DNA from: Pseudobdellovibrionaceae bacterium
Lineage (GTDB): Bacteria > Bdellovibrionota_B > Oligoflexia > Oligoflexales > Bog-1112
DNA: 41,100 nucleotides
Assembly (NCBI GenBank): GCA_002711925.1
Contig: PASJ01000046.1
Location: 1-41,100, forward strand
Direction of reading: 5' to 3'
Positions within the stretch are counted from its first letter, which is position 1. Every line of letters starts with the position of its first letter. A program made the translations under genes and the position numbers. The notes below the pieces were generated by a model. The model was given only the letters and a program-made list of their open reading frames with translations, searched no databases and was not told the origin of the DNA. Positions 1-8,406 of this stretch are shown here, in pieces.

Positions 1-141
1 CCCTTTGCCTGGTCCTATTTCAAGAACTTGACTGACTCCTTTGTCCTTAACTAAGTCTGCTAACATTTTACAAGGCCAAGGGTCTTGTAAAAAAACTTGA
101 CTCAATGATTTTTTTTGTACAATTTTTTTATCTTTAAACAA
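1..141 (-). CDS. rsmA: Ribosomal RNA small subunit methyltransferase A, N-terminal part (runs off the window)
   Basis: Only the first 47 codons are present, because the gene runs off the left edge. RsmA (KsgA) dimethylates two adjacent adenines near the 3' end of 16S rRNA during late 30S assembly. The visible part has the family opening, SQVFLQDPWPCKML (compare GQNFL in typical RsmA), and then the SAM-binding motif VLEIGPGKG. A TTG at 139-141 is the likely start: an in-frame stop lies just upstream and there is no ATG or GTG between that stop and the conserved block. The ribosome binding site is weak. It lies 24 bases after tsaD on the same strand and is probably co-transcribed with it. Identity is fairly secure from two motifs; the start codon is less sure. 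Confidence 0.8.
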   Translation of the reverse strand, partial: MFKDKKIVQKKSLSQVFLQDPWPCKMLADLVKDKGVSQVLEIGPGKG

Positions 142-165
142 GGTTTTTACCTAACAATTATTGAT

Positions 166-1185
166 TCAACTATAGCGTGAGTAAGGTTCCCAGTAGCTCT
201 TCTGAAAATCTTCTTTATTTTTTTGCTGCTCATACAAAGCAAGGCCATAAGCAGCAACCATAGCAGCATTATCTGAGCAAAACTCAAGACGAGGAAAATG
301 AGCAGGCACATCAATTTCTTGGGCAACAAGTTGCCTAAAATAAGTATTTGCAGCAACACCACCAGAAACTATGAATGAACGTACACTTTGTGCTCTTTTA
401 CTTTGTAAAACAATTTTAACTTTTCTAATAATTTGCTCGAACGCTGCTTTTTGAAAAGAAGCACAAAGATCATCAATATTTTTCTTATCTTTTTTCATAT
501 TTCGGTAGGTATAAACAATATGTGTCTTCAGACCAGAATAACTAAAATCAAGACTCTGCTTTTTAGCCATCATCTTAGGCATAGGAAAAGCGTTTTCATC
601 TCCTAGCAAAGCTCGTTTTTCTATTTCGGGACCTCCTGGGTAGTCTAGCCCCAGAAGCTTAGCCACTTTATCAAAAGACTCACCACAAGCATCATCTATT
701 GATTTTGAAATAAGCTCAAATGACGTCTCATTTGCCATGTAAAATAAGTTGGTATGCCCCCCTGAAACAACTAGTGTTAAAGCTGGAAATAAATCCTCAG
801 TTGAAATCTTTTGCGGTAGACCAAGAAGAGCACCGTGCACATGGGCATGGACGTGATCAACGGGGACAAGAGGTACGTTTAAAGAAGCTGCTAGCCCCTT
901 GGCAAATGAAACACCGACCAGCAACGCTCCAATTAAACCAGGGCCTCGAGTCACACAAACCACATCAACATCTTTTAAAAGAACCCCGGAACCCTCTAGT
1001 GCGTTCTTAAAAAGCGGCAAGAGGTTGCTTAAGTGTTCCCTAGCTGCTATCTCTGGAACTGTCCCGCCGTACTTTTCATGTATTTTTATTTGAGACGAAA
1101 CGAGCGAGCTCAAAACCACGCGCTTACCATTCAAAACAGCTACTGCGGTGTCGTCGCAGCTAGACTCTATACCAATAGCTAACAT
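166..1185 (-). CDS. tsaD: tRNA N6-adenosine threonylcarbamoyltransferase TsaD
   Basis: TsaD is the catalytic subunit that transfers the threonylcarbamoyl group to A37 of ANN-decoding tRNAs, working with TsaB, TsaE and TsaC. The 339-residue protein has the full family length. It opens with the ASKHA nucleotide-binding strand (IGIESSCDDT), carries the RGPGLIGALLVG loop, and has the metal-binding HVHAH at residues 111-115, matching His111 and His115 of the E. coli protein. SGGHTNL and DDACGESFDKVAKLLG follow, and near the C-terminus VSGGVAAN. The ATG is preceded by a short GGA element. It sits between a TPR lipoprotein upstream and rsmA downstream on the same strand, so all three may share a transcript. 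Nothing in the sequence suggests loss of function. Confidence 0.97.
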   Translation of the reverse strand: MLAIGIESSCDDTAVAVLNGKRVVLSSLVSSQIKIHEKYGGTVPEIAAREHLSNLLPLFKNALEGSGVLLKDVDVVCVTRGPGLIGALLVGVSFAKGLAASLNVPLVPVDHVHAHVHGALLGLPQKISTEDLFPALTLVVSGGHTNLFYMANETSFELISKSIDDACGESFDKVAKLLGLDYPGGPEIEKRALLGDENAFPMPKMMAKKQSLDFSYSGLKTHIVYTYRNMKKDKKNIDDLCASFQKAAFEQIIRKVKIVLQSKRAQSVRSFIVSGGVAANTYFRQLVAQEIDVPAHFPRLEFCSDNAAMVAAYGLALYEQQKNKEDFQKSYWEPYSRYS

Positions 1186-1249
1186 TTTCCATACCTAAAC
1201 TAATTAAGTGAAAATTCAAACGAAAAATAGGCTAAGTATATAACTTTTT

Positions 1250-2083
1250 CTAAAACTTGTCGAGATGGTTTTTCGCGAGTCTTGCTTCTTGGGAGTCTGG
1301 AAATGTAGCTAGAAGTTCGGAATAATAGATTTGAGCAGTTTCTTTGTCACCTAAAAATCGAAAGCAGTCTCCGAGACGCAGGTGAATCTTAGCTGTTCTT
1401 TCAAAAGGGTCTGTTTCCTTTGAAAGCTCAGAGTAAGCAACTGCAGCATCAGTTAGCCTCCCAAGTTTAAAGAGGCTTTCTGAGTAAAAATATCTTAAAT
1501 CAAGCTTAATTTTGGAGTCTTTTTCTGTACCCAAAATCTCCGGAACATCTTCTGCAATATGTAGGTATCTTCGATCTTTGAAAGCTTTTTTAACTTCATT
1601 AATTGTGATTAACTTAGATCTGCTGACAGCCTTCTTGACTGAAGACTTCTTTTTTTCTTTTATGTCAGCCTGTTCAAGTAATTGTAGAATTTGACCTTGA
1701 GTATTTTCAAGAGTATGAAGACTATTTCTCAACATTTCAAGCTGACCTGAAAGACCATGGTCTCCAAGAGGATCACCAGGGATTGTCCCAGTTAAGACCC
1801 CTATACGTAATGCATCAATTTGGCCCTCGAGCTGTCTTAACTTTTCTGACAAATCATCTACAGCAAGAACCGCGGAAGCTAGCTTTTGCTGACCGTGTAT
1901 TGTTGAATTCTGGCTTGATTTGTCTTGGCCAGAGCTAGAGTGTTCTAAGTCGAGTAATCGCGTTTGAACACGGAAAAGGTCGTTACGTAATTTGTTAACC
2001 TTACCTCCTTGACATGAGCTAAGAGCAAGAACACACAAGAAAAAAATCTTATTTGACAAGAGAGTCTGTCTTTTTTTGTACAT
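1250..2083 (-). CDS. TPR-repeat lipoprotein, CpoB/YbgF-like
   Basis: A 277-residue predicted lipoprotein. A basic N-terminus is followed by a hydrophobic stretch ending in LALSSC, with Cys24 as the likely lipidated residue. Residues about 30-110 are rich in heptad leucines (coiled coil), and residues about 150-277 hold tetratricopeptide helices, for example LFKLGRLTDAAVAYSEL and LGDKETAQIYYSELLATFP. This coiled coil plus C-terminal TPR arrangement resembles CpoB (YbgF), the periplasmic Tol-Pal partner that coordinates peptidoglycan synthesis with outer-membrane constriction. No tol or pal genes are visible here, so the assignment rests on architecture only, and it could be another TPR lipoprotein. 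It is first in a minus-strand group leading into tsaD and rsmA. Confidence 0.7.
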   Translation of the reverse strand: MYKKRQTLLSNKIFFLCVLALSSCQGGKVNKLRNDLFRVQTRLLDLEHSSSGQDKSSQNSTIHGQQKLASAVLAVDDLSEKLRQLEGQIDALRIGVLTGTIPGDPLGDHGLSGQLEMLRNSLHTLENTQGQILQLLEQADIKEKKKSSVKKAVSRSKLITINEVKKAFKDRRYLHIAEDVPEILGTEKDSKIKLDLRYFYSESLFKLGRLTDAAVAYSELSKETDPFERTAKIHLRLGDCFRFLGDKETAQIYYSELLATFPDSQEARLAKNHLDKF

Positions 2084-2133
2084 GGTTATTCCTTTTCTTA
2101 TTCTTTTTTTGATAGCTTAACTATAACTTTTTT

Positions 2134-2147
2134 TAACTTATAAGTTA
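2134..2147. promoter_or_regulatory. 14-bp perfect palindrome in the divergent intergenic region
   Basis: TAACTTATAAGTTA reads identically on both strands. It lies about 50 bases upstream of the TPR lipoprotein start, inside the 313-base divergent gap shared with the pseudo-helicase gene. Position and symmetry fit an operator, but short AT palindromes also arise by chance in DNA this AT-rich. Confidence 0.25.
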
Positions 2148-2282
2148 CTAATTTGGAAGCATTTTAACAAGACGCTTTATGATCATATAAGAGAAATATC
2201 TCAGAGTGCTTGATTTGTTTAGCTTTCATATAGTAGAAAAGACATACTACGAGTTAGTTTATGGATAAGTATTAAGTATTTT

Positions 2283-2312
2283 TTGACAGAATATTCAAAC
2301 TCTAGGTAACCT
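2283..2312 (+). promoter_or_regulatory. Candidate sigma-70-type promoter for the DEAD-like gene
   Basis: A perfect TTGACA -35 box at 2283-2288 is followed, after 18 bases, by TAACCT at 2307-2312. That -10 keeps the three most conserved positions (first T, second A, last T). It lies about 85 bases upstream of the start codon at 2397. The rest of the 2084-2396 gap shows no further gene. Confidence 0.4.
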
Positions 2313-2396
2313 GGTATTAGTAAGGCAAATCAAAAGTATGAACGAAAATAAACACCAATAAGCAAGAGAAGTCACCAAGTTACACAAGGGGCCTTA

Positions 2397-4265
2397 ATGG
2401 ACAAATATGATGTTATAGAAAATGTAACGTTTCAAAGCACAAAAGAAAGACCGATTCCTATGAATAAAGAAAATGAGAGTATGGAAAATCAAGACAAATC
2501 ACAGCCAAAAACCGATAGCTTTGAAGAAAAGTCAGAACTAGAAGAAAAGTTTGCCCAAGAAACCCCAGAGCTTCAAGCTGAGCCGAAACACACACCCGAG
2601 ACTCCCGAGCCTATGGCAGCTCCAGAACAAAGCGTAGAAGTAAAAGAAAAGTTTGCCCAAGAAACCCCAGAGCTTCAAGCTGAGCCGAAACACACACCCG
2701 AGACTCCCGAGCCTACGGCAGCTTCAGAACAAAGCGTAGAAGTAGAAGAAAAGTTTGAAGAGCTTTACAGCTACAAAAAAATCGGCGTAAATGCTCAAAA
2801 TATTTTAAAAGTCTTAAATGAAAAAGAAAATAAAATTGCCAGTAAAGTTCTAAAGACATTACTACCTAAGCTTTTCAGCGGAAAAGATTGCTACCTATCT
2901 CAAACCTCGGAAGATTCAAAATTAGCATTAGCTTTATTTCTTGCACAAAAAAATTCTGAATTTTCTTCAGAAACAACAGAAAGTGAAGAAACTAAACAAC
3001 TTTGTATGATAGTTTCTTCAGATGAGTCAGATCAATTGGACCTGAAAAAAATCTTAACTCCCTTTATAACTTCCCCAGAAGAAGGCTCAGAAAGAAGCAA
3101 CCAAGAAATTGAAAACTTTCTCTTTCTAACTCTTGAAGAATTTCTTGAAAAACAAGAAAACTTAAAATTAAACAACATTCCTATAATGCTCTCTTACAAC
3201 ATTGAAAAGACACTCGACTCAGAAAATTCATCGAAGTATAAAGAGATATTACAAGGCTTTAGCGAGAGAAGCCAAAAACTGATTATAGATGACAAACCAA
3301 ACAGTCTAATGAAGGAAATAGCATACACCTATTTGTCTAAAGCCGACTTCAGTCTTGAAAAAATTAATGAATCTTCATCCTCTCTTATTCAGCAAAGCGC
3401 CGTTTTATGCGAAACACAAAACAAGTTTAAAGTTCTCCTAGGACTTCTAAAACAAGAGGACTCAAAACCTAGCTTAGTATTTTGTAACAATAAATCAATG
3501 GCGCAATGGGTTTCAACTAAGCTTCAAAACAACTCTTTTAAGACGGAACTTGTAAATGACAAAATTTCTCAAAAAAAGAAAATTTCACTTATCAAAAAAT
3601 TGAAATCAAAAGAAACTGAGATTATTGTCTTATGTGACGGGCTCGATGATAACTTTTATATTTCAAATATAAGAACAATTTTTGGATTTGAAGTTCCGGA
3701 CCAAATACAAGCTTATATAAATCGATTAAATAATGCTGAGAGAAGCAACTCTTCTTCAAATGTTGTCCACCTTGTCTGCGAAGAGTTCGCTCATAATTTT
3801 GATTCCATACAAAAAACTCTTGGTCAGCAAGTTCAAAAAGCTAAGTGGTTTGATGCAAAACTACTTGAGGTAGTTGATGATGCAGAAAACCCATTTGATG
3901 GAAAAATTGAGACTGGGTTTAACAGTCCCGAACGCTCTTCATCGCCAGGAGAAAGATATGACCGATCTCGATCAGATAGAGGTGGGCGAGACTCGTCAAG
4001 CGCAAGATTCGAAAGAAACTCACGTCCAAGCTCTCGACCAGGAAGTAGGCCCTCAAGTTCTTTTGTAAAGTCGGAAGGAAGCTCTCGAAACTATAACCGA
4101 CCCTCAGAAAAAAGAGGCTCTTCTTCGGAAGGAAAATACAAAAAAACAGCAAAACACCAAAACAAAGGCAGAAAAAGAGGCCCAAGTAAAAAAGCCGAAG
4201 AGCCGAAAAAATTTGGCTCTTTAGTAAAAAAAGTCTTCTCTTTGTTCGTTGGGCGATCTAAGTAA
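2397..4265 (+). CDS. Catalytically degenerate DEAD-box RNA helicase-like protein with basic Arg/Ser-rich tail
   Basis: The 622-residue protein follows the layout of a DEAD-box helicase but lacks its active site. Residues 1-120 are acidic and contain two 34-residue repeats. In the RecA1-like part, GKDCYLSQTSEDSK (162-175) sits where helicases have GKD...A.TGSGKT, so the Walker lysine context is destroyed, and IPIMLSYNIEKT (261-272) sits where DEAD is expected. In the RecA2-like part, PSLVFCNNKSMAQWVSTKL (358-376) is a good motif IV region, CDGLDD (413-418) replaces TD.AARG.D, and YINRLNNAERS (440-450) replaces the HRIGRTGR arginine-finger motif. Residues about 505-622 form an Arg/Ser/Lys/Gly-rich tail like that of RhlE-type helicases. 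The start at 2397 has AAGGGG five bases upstream; Met22 at 2460 is an alternative. An RNA-binding scaffold role is inference. Confidence 0.65.
   Translation: MDKYDVIENVTFQSTKERPIPMNKENESMENQDKSQPKTDSFEEKSELEEKFAQETPELQAEPKHTPETPEPMAAPEQSVEVKEKFAQETPELQAEPKHTPETPEPTAASEQSVEVEEKFEELYSYKKIGVNAQNILKVLNEKENKIASKVLKTLLPKLFSGKDCYLSQTSEDSKLALALFLAQKNSEFSSETTESEETKQLCMIVSSDESDQLDLKKILTPFITSPEEGSERSNQEIENFLFLTLEEFLEKQENLKLNNIPIMLSYNIEKTLDSENSSKYKEILQGFSERSQKLIIDDKPNSLMKEIAYTYLSKADFSLEKINESSSSLIQQSAVLCETQNKFKVLLGLLKQEDSKPSLVFCNNKSMAQWVSTKLQNNSFKTELVNDKISQKKKISLIKKLKSKETEIIVLCDGLDDNFYISNIRTIFGFEVPDQIQAYINRLNNAERSNSSSNVVHLVCEEFAHNFDSIQKTLGQQVQKAKWFDAKLLEVVDDAENPFDGKIETGFNSPERSSSPGERYDRSRSDRGGRDSSSARFERNSRPSSRPGSRPSSSFVKSEGSSRNYNRPSEKRGSSSEGKYKKTAKHQNKGRKRGPSKKAEEPKKFGSLVKKVFSLFVGRSK
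2544..2747 (+). repeat. Tandem duplication, two 102-bp in-frame units
   Basis: Units 2544-2645 and 2646-2747 are almost identical and encode two consecutive 34-residue segments beginning EKFAQETPELQAEPKHTPET. They differ at only three residues (Met/Thr, Pro/Ser and Lys/Glu). Such identity at the DNA level points to a recent duplication in the acidic, Pro/Glu-rich N-terminal linker of the DEAD-like protein. The reading frame is preserved. Confidence 0.9.
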
Positions 4266-4288
4266 ACAGCCTCAACCCTTTTGAAAAT

Positions 4289-5437
4289 CTAAATATCCGA
4301 GGAACACAACTTATAAATTGTTTGAAGTTGTAAGTTAGATGTTCCTTCATATATTTTACCAATTTTAACATCGCGATAATACTTTTCTAGAGGAAATTCT
4401 TTAATAAAACCGTAGCCTCCCAAAAGCTCCAACGATAATGATGCAACTTGCTCCGACACTTCGGAAACAAAGTATTTGGCCATAGCGGCTTCTCGAGTAA
4501 AGGGTTTTTTGGCATCTTTCAAACGGGCAGCATTATAAACAAGAAGACGACAAGCTTCGATTTCAGTTCTCATCTTAGCAAGTTGAAACTGAACGCTTTG
4601 GAAAGAATTAATTTTTTTTCCAAACTGCTCCCTTTCATGCGTATATTTGAGAGCGTGATGATAAGCTCCATCTGCCAATCCAAGCATCTGCGCAGCTATA
4701 CCAATTCTACCTTCATTTAAGGTTTCAATTGCAATCTTATAACCTTTACCCAAGTCACCAATCACATTTTCCTTCGGTACTCTGAGGTTTTCAAAAATCA
4801 CTTCACAAGTTGAAGAAGCCCGAATGCCCAATTTTTTTTCTTTTTTACCAATGGACAGACCTTGCATTCCTTTTTCAACAATAAAAGCGGTAATACCCTT
4901 GTACCCATCTTCAGGCTTTATGTTTGCAAAGATTACGAAAATTGAAGCTTCATTAGCATTTGTTATAAATATTTTTTTTCCCTCAAGGCACCAGCTGTCG
5001 CCATCTAAATAAGCTCGGCTAGTTAAGGAAAAAGCATCTGAGCCAGAGTTGGGCTCAGTCAAGCAAAAACAACCAACATGATCTTTCACTAGTTTCGGGT
5101 AGAAAATTTCTTTTTGACTTTCCGTTCCCCACCGGGAAAGAATATTGTTAACTAAAGTATTTTGTACATCAACGAAGACGGAGACGCCCGGATCAACTTT
5201 TGCAATCTCCTCAATAGCAAGAATAGACTGAAAAAAGCTGCCACCTGCTCCACCAAATTTTTCTGGAATTTCAATACCCATTAAGCCCATTGCGAAACAT
5301 TGCTCTATTATGGCAGGGTCTATTTGCTCACTTTCATCCATAGACGCCACCTTTGGGGCAATTTGTTTTAAGGCAAACTTTTGAATTTCATTTTGAAAAA
5401 AAACCTCTTCGTCAGAAAGAATAGTCAACGGATCCAT
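4289..5437 (-). CDS. Acyl-CoA dehydrogenase (short-chain/butyryl type)
   Basis: A 382-residue FAD flavoenzyme that would oxidise acyl-CoA to trans-2-enoyl-CoA, passing electrons to ETF. Visible features are the family signature FCLTEPNSGSD (about 125-135), the GIRASSTCEVIFENLRVP block, REQFGKKINSFQSVQFQLA (flavin/dimer region) and, near the C-terminus, IYEGTSNLQLQTI. There Glu364 is the expected catalytic base, as in short-chain and butyryl-CoA dehydrogenases. Length matches the family. It is a lone gene, convergent with the DEAD-like gene 23 bases away, and no other beta-oxidation gene lies nearby. Chain-length preference cannot be fixed from sequence by eye. The roughly 225-base gap to hemE has a TTGACA at 5515-5520 without a convincing -10. 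Confidence 0.93.
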   Translation of the reverse strand: MDPLTILSDEEVFFQNEIQKFALKQIAPKVASMDESEQIDPAIIEQCFAMGLMGIEIPEKFGGAGGSFFQSILAIEEIAKVDPGVSVFVDVQNTLVNNILSRWGTESQKEIFYPKLVKDHVGCFCLTEPNSGSDAFSLTSRAYLDGDSWCLEGKKIFITNANEASIFVIFANIKPEDGYKGITAFIVEKGMQGLSIGKKEKKLGIRASSTCEVIFENLRVPKENVIGDLGKGYKIAIETLNEGRIGIAAQMLGLADGAYHHALKYTHEREQFGKKINSFQSVQFQLAKMRTEIEACRLLVYNAARLKDAKKPFTREAAMAKYFVSEVSEQVASLSLELLGGYGFIKEFPLEKYYRDVKIGKIYEGTSNLQLQTIYKLCSSDI

Positions 5438-5662
5438 TGAGCCTCCAATTTCTCTATATGTTGTTATTTAAGCAGCTAAGTTGATTTAAACCTCAATCAT
5501 ATACCCATAAAATATTGACACTAAGAACACAAGAAACTACTGAAAGTTAAAGCATGACTAAAATAATTATGGTAGATGGGCATATAAACTTAATTCTCAT
5601 GTTCTTAATTGAACAGTTTAAAGTCAAACTAACAAAACCTTCAAGCTAAAGAAAAAGACAAT

Positions 5663-6724
5663 ATGCAAAAAAAAGAAACGAAAGACCTTTTAGCCAACTT
5701 AACCGGAACTAAAACAGAGCAAATTCCTATCTGGTTTTTAAGGCAAGCCGGACGGTATCTACCAGAATATCAAGAAATAAGAAAAAAAAATAGTTTTTTG
5801 AACATCTGTCAAAGTCCTAAACTAGCTTGTGAAATCACACTGCAACCACTAAGACGCTATGACCTTGATGCTGCTATTATATTTTCTGATATTTTATTTC
5901 CCCTGACTGCTGTTGGCCAAAAGTTAACTTTTACCAAAGGAGAAGGTCCACAGCTTACTCCACCTATTAGGACAAAGACTGATCTTAAAAAGCTTAACTT
6001 TGACTTGTTCGAAGAAAAAGTTTCAGCAATTGGAGAGGCTCTCTCTTTAGTTAAAAGCCAACTAGATGATAAAAAAACACTTATCGGATTTGCCGGTGCA
6101 CCATTCACCGTAGCATCATATATGATTGAAGGAGCTCCAACAAAAAACTTTGCTCACCTAAAAAGATTACTTTTTTCTGACCAAGAAACTTATAGTGAGA
6201 TCATGACTTTCCTTGTAGAAATGACTCGCCGTTACCTTAAAATACAAATAGATGCTGGTGCAGACACACTAATGCTTTTTGATACATGGGCAGGTCAAAT
6301 GAGCCCTCTTGATTTCCAAGAATACTCTAAAAAATATCTTACACCAATTTTTAACTATATTCACCAAGAAGGAACACCACTTATTTACTACCCCGGAGCG
6401 AATGTCGAATCTTTCCTAAAACTCGACACCTCGAAACTGTCATGTCTTGCTGTAGACTGGAGAATCTCATTCAGGCAAGCTCTCGAGTGCATTGAAAAAA
6501 AGTATGTAAATAAGTATGAACTATGTCTTCAAGGTAATCTTGATCCACAGTGCCTTTTAGGATCTGAAAGTTTTGTTCGCAGTAGAACACAGCAAATTAT
6601 AAATGAGATTCAAAAACTAGGAATCAATCACTATATCTTCAATGTAGGGCATGGTCTTCTTCCCACAACTCCATTAGAATCACTTAACTGGGTTATTGAT
6701 GAAGTAAAAAAATTTAAACTTTGA
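5663..6724 (+). CDS. hemE: Uroporphyrinogen decarboxylase
   Basis: HemE removes four carboxyl groups from uroporphyrinogen III to give coproporphyrinogen III in haem synthesis. The 353-residue protein has both family signatures: IPIWFLRQAGRYLPEY near residue 20, with the substrate-binding arginines, and GFAGAPFTVASYMIEG near residue 150. IIFSDILFPL supplies the conserved aspartate region, and the C-terminal FNVGHGLLPTTP block is intact. The usual P.W.MRQAGR signature has Leu in place of Met, which is a mild change. It is first of a plus-strand group with gpmI and mazG; gpmI begins 39 bases downstream. No other haem gene is in the window. Confidence 0.97.
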   Translation: MQKKETKDLLANLTGTKTEQIPIWFLRQAGRYLPEYQEIRKKNSFLNICQSPKLACEITLQPLRRYDLDAAIIFSDILFPLTAVGQKLTFTKGEGPQLTPPIRTKTDLKKLNFDLFEEKVSAIGEALSLVKSQLDDKKTLIGFAGAPFTVASYMIEGAPTKNFAHLKRLLFSDQETYSEIMTFLVEMTRRYLKIQIDAGADTLMLFDTWAGQMSPLDFQEYSKKYLTPIFNYIHQEGTPLIYYPGANVESFLKLDTSKLSCLAVDWRISFRQALECIEKKYVNKYELCLQGNLDPQCLLGSESFVRSRTQQIINEIQKLGINHYIFNVGHGLLPTTPLESLNWVIDEVKKFKL

Positions 6725-6763
6725 GTGTGAAAAACAGTGATTAAGAATACAAGGAGATCTCAG

Positions 6764-8395
6764 ATGAGACCAAAAAGAAAAGTTTTATTGGTTATTATGG
6801 ATGGAGTCGGATGTTCAGACAAGTCTTTCGGCAATGCCTTCAAACTAGCCCACACTGAAAACTTTGACTATTTAAAATCTCAAGGACTCTACACAACACT
6901 AAAAGCTCACGGCCCATTCGTTGGTCTTCCTAGTGATAAAGACATCGGCAACAGCGAGGTAGGACATAACACGATAGGAGCTGGTAAAATTTACCCTCAA
7001 GGAGCTTCTTTGGTTAAAAGTGCGATCGAAAAAGGATCCTTGTACCAGAGTACTGTCTGGAAAATGCTGATTGAGAAGCTTAAGTCTAAAAAGAGTACAT
7101 TACATTTTCTTGGACTTTTATCAGATGGTAATGTTCATAGTCACGAAAAACACCTTCATGATATGTCAAAACAAGCGGCAAAAGAAGGTATTAAAAAAAT
7201 TCGTTATCATCTTCTTTTAGACGGAAGAGACGTAGCACCTCAATCTGCTGAAATTTATGTGCAAAGGCTCGAGTCAGTTATAGACGAACTTAAGCAAAAC
7301 TCCTGCGATGCTCAAATAGCATCTGGTGGAGGGCGAATGCAGATCACCATGGATCGCTATGAGGCTGATTGGAAAATGGTTGAAAAAGGCTGGCAAACCC
7401 ATGTCCTGGGACAAGGAGCCAAGTACTATGATATAAAAAAAGCAATCAAAGAGTACAGAAAAAACCACCCTCACTCCACCGATCAAGACCTACCTCCTTT
7501 TGTTGTCCACGATAAATCTGGTCCAATAGGATGTATTAAAGATGATGATGCTGTCGTTCTATTTAATTTCAGAGGAGATAGAGCCATTGAAATATCAAAA
7601 GCTTTTACACAAAAAAAATTCACTCACTTCGATAGACACTTTGTACCAAAAGTTTTCTTTGCTGGCATGATGGAATATGATGGAGATACCCACACTCCTG
7701 AAAACTTTCTTGTATTACCCCCTCCTATTAAAGGAACTTTATCAGAATATTTTGTCTCTCTTGGGGTCAGACAATTTGCTTGCAGTGAAACACAAAAATT
7801 TGGTCATGTAACTTACTTTTGGAATGGCAATAAATCGGGATATATTGATCCATCACTAGAAGAATACTGTGAAATACCATCAGATCTGATTTCTTTTGAT
7901 CAAAAACCCAAAATGAAAGCTGCAGAAATTACTCAATTAACAACAGAACGACTTGAAGAAGGTTCTAGTGATTTTTATCGAATTAATTTTCCTAATGGTG
8001 ACATGGTTGGTCACACGGGAAACCTAGAAGCTTCAGTTGAGGCTATGAATACAGTCGATCATATGTTAGGAAAGTTAAAAAATATTTGCGAGAAAACTAA
8101 CACAATCCTTATTGTTACCAGCGATCATGGTAATTGTGAAGAAATGTTTTTTGGTAAAGAAGAAGATTATCCAAACTGGAGAACTGATAAAGAAAAACGT
8201 CCTCCAACAAAAACATCTCACACTCTCTCTAGTGTACCATTTATCATATATGACCCACAGGATAGCACATGGAAAATTAGAAAAAAAGAAAGTGAAACGT
8301 TTTCTCTTGGCAATATTGCTAACACTATTTTAGATTTGATGGGTATTAAGACTAAAGATAGTTTTTTACCCAGTATGATAACAAAAACAAAGTAA
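6764..8395 (+). CDS. gpmI: 2,3-bisphosphoglycerate-independent phosphoglycerate mutase
   Basis: Interconverts 3- and 2-phosphoglycerate in glycolysis and gluconeogenesis, using two manganese ions and a phosphoserine intermediate. I place the start at the ATG at 6764, because AAGGAG (6751-6756) lies seven bases upstream; a longer version from GTG 6737 lacks such a site. From this start the protein has 543 residues, in the family range. LLVIMDGVG holds the first metal aspartate (Asp13), GNSEVGHNTIGAG holds the catalytic serine (Ser64), DGNVHSH and LLLDGRDV follow, RMQITMDRYEADW is the substrate-arginine region, and VTSDHGNCEEM near the C-terminus supplies metal ligands. It lies between hemE and mazG in a tight plus-strand run. 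Confidence 0.96.
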   Translation: MRPKRKVLLVIMDGVGCSDKSFGNAFKLAHTENFDYLKSQGLYTTLKAHGPFVGLPSDKDIGNSEVGHNTIGAGKIYPQGASLVKSAIEKGSLYQSTVWKMLIEKLKSKKSTLHFLGLLSDGNVHSHEKHLHDMSKQAAKEGIKKIRYHLLLDGRDVAPQSAEIYVQRLESVIDELKQNSCDAQIASGGGRMQITMDRYEADWKMVEKGWQTHVLGQGAKYYDIKKAIKEYRKNHPHSTDQDLPPFVVHDKSGPIGCIKDDDAVVLFNFRGDRAIEISKAFTQKKFTHFDRHFVPKVFFAGMMEYDGDTHTPENFLVLPPPIKGTLSEYFVSLGVRQFACSETQKFGHVTYFWNGNKSGYIDPSLEEYCEIPSDLISFDQKPKMKAAEITQLTTERLEEGSSDFYRINFPNGDMVGHTGNLEASVEAMNTVDHMLGKLKNICEKTNTILIVTSDHGNCEEMFFGKEEDYPNWRTDKEKRPPTKTSHTLSSVPFIIYDPQDSTWKIRKKESETFSLGNIANTILDLMGIKTKDSFLPSMITKTK

Positions 8396-8406
8396 AGAAA
8401 AAAAAA

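Noticed and set aside
5554-5649. A 31-codon ORF upstream of hemE, after a TTGACA box
   Set aside because: No ribosome binding site and no recognisable sequence; likely chance in AT-rich DNA.
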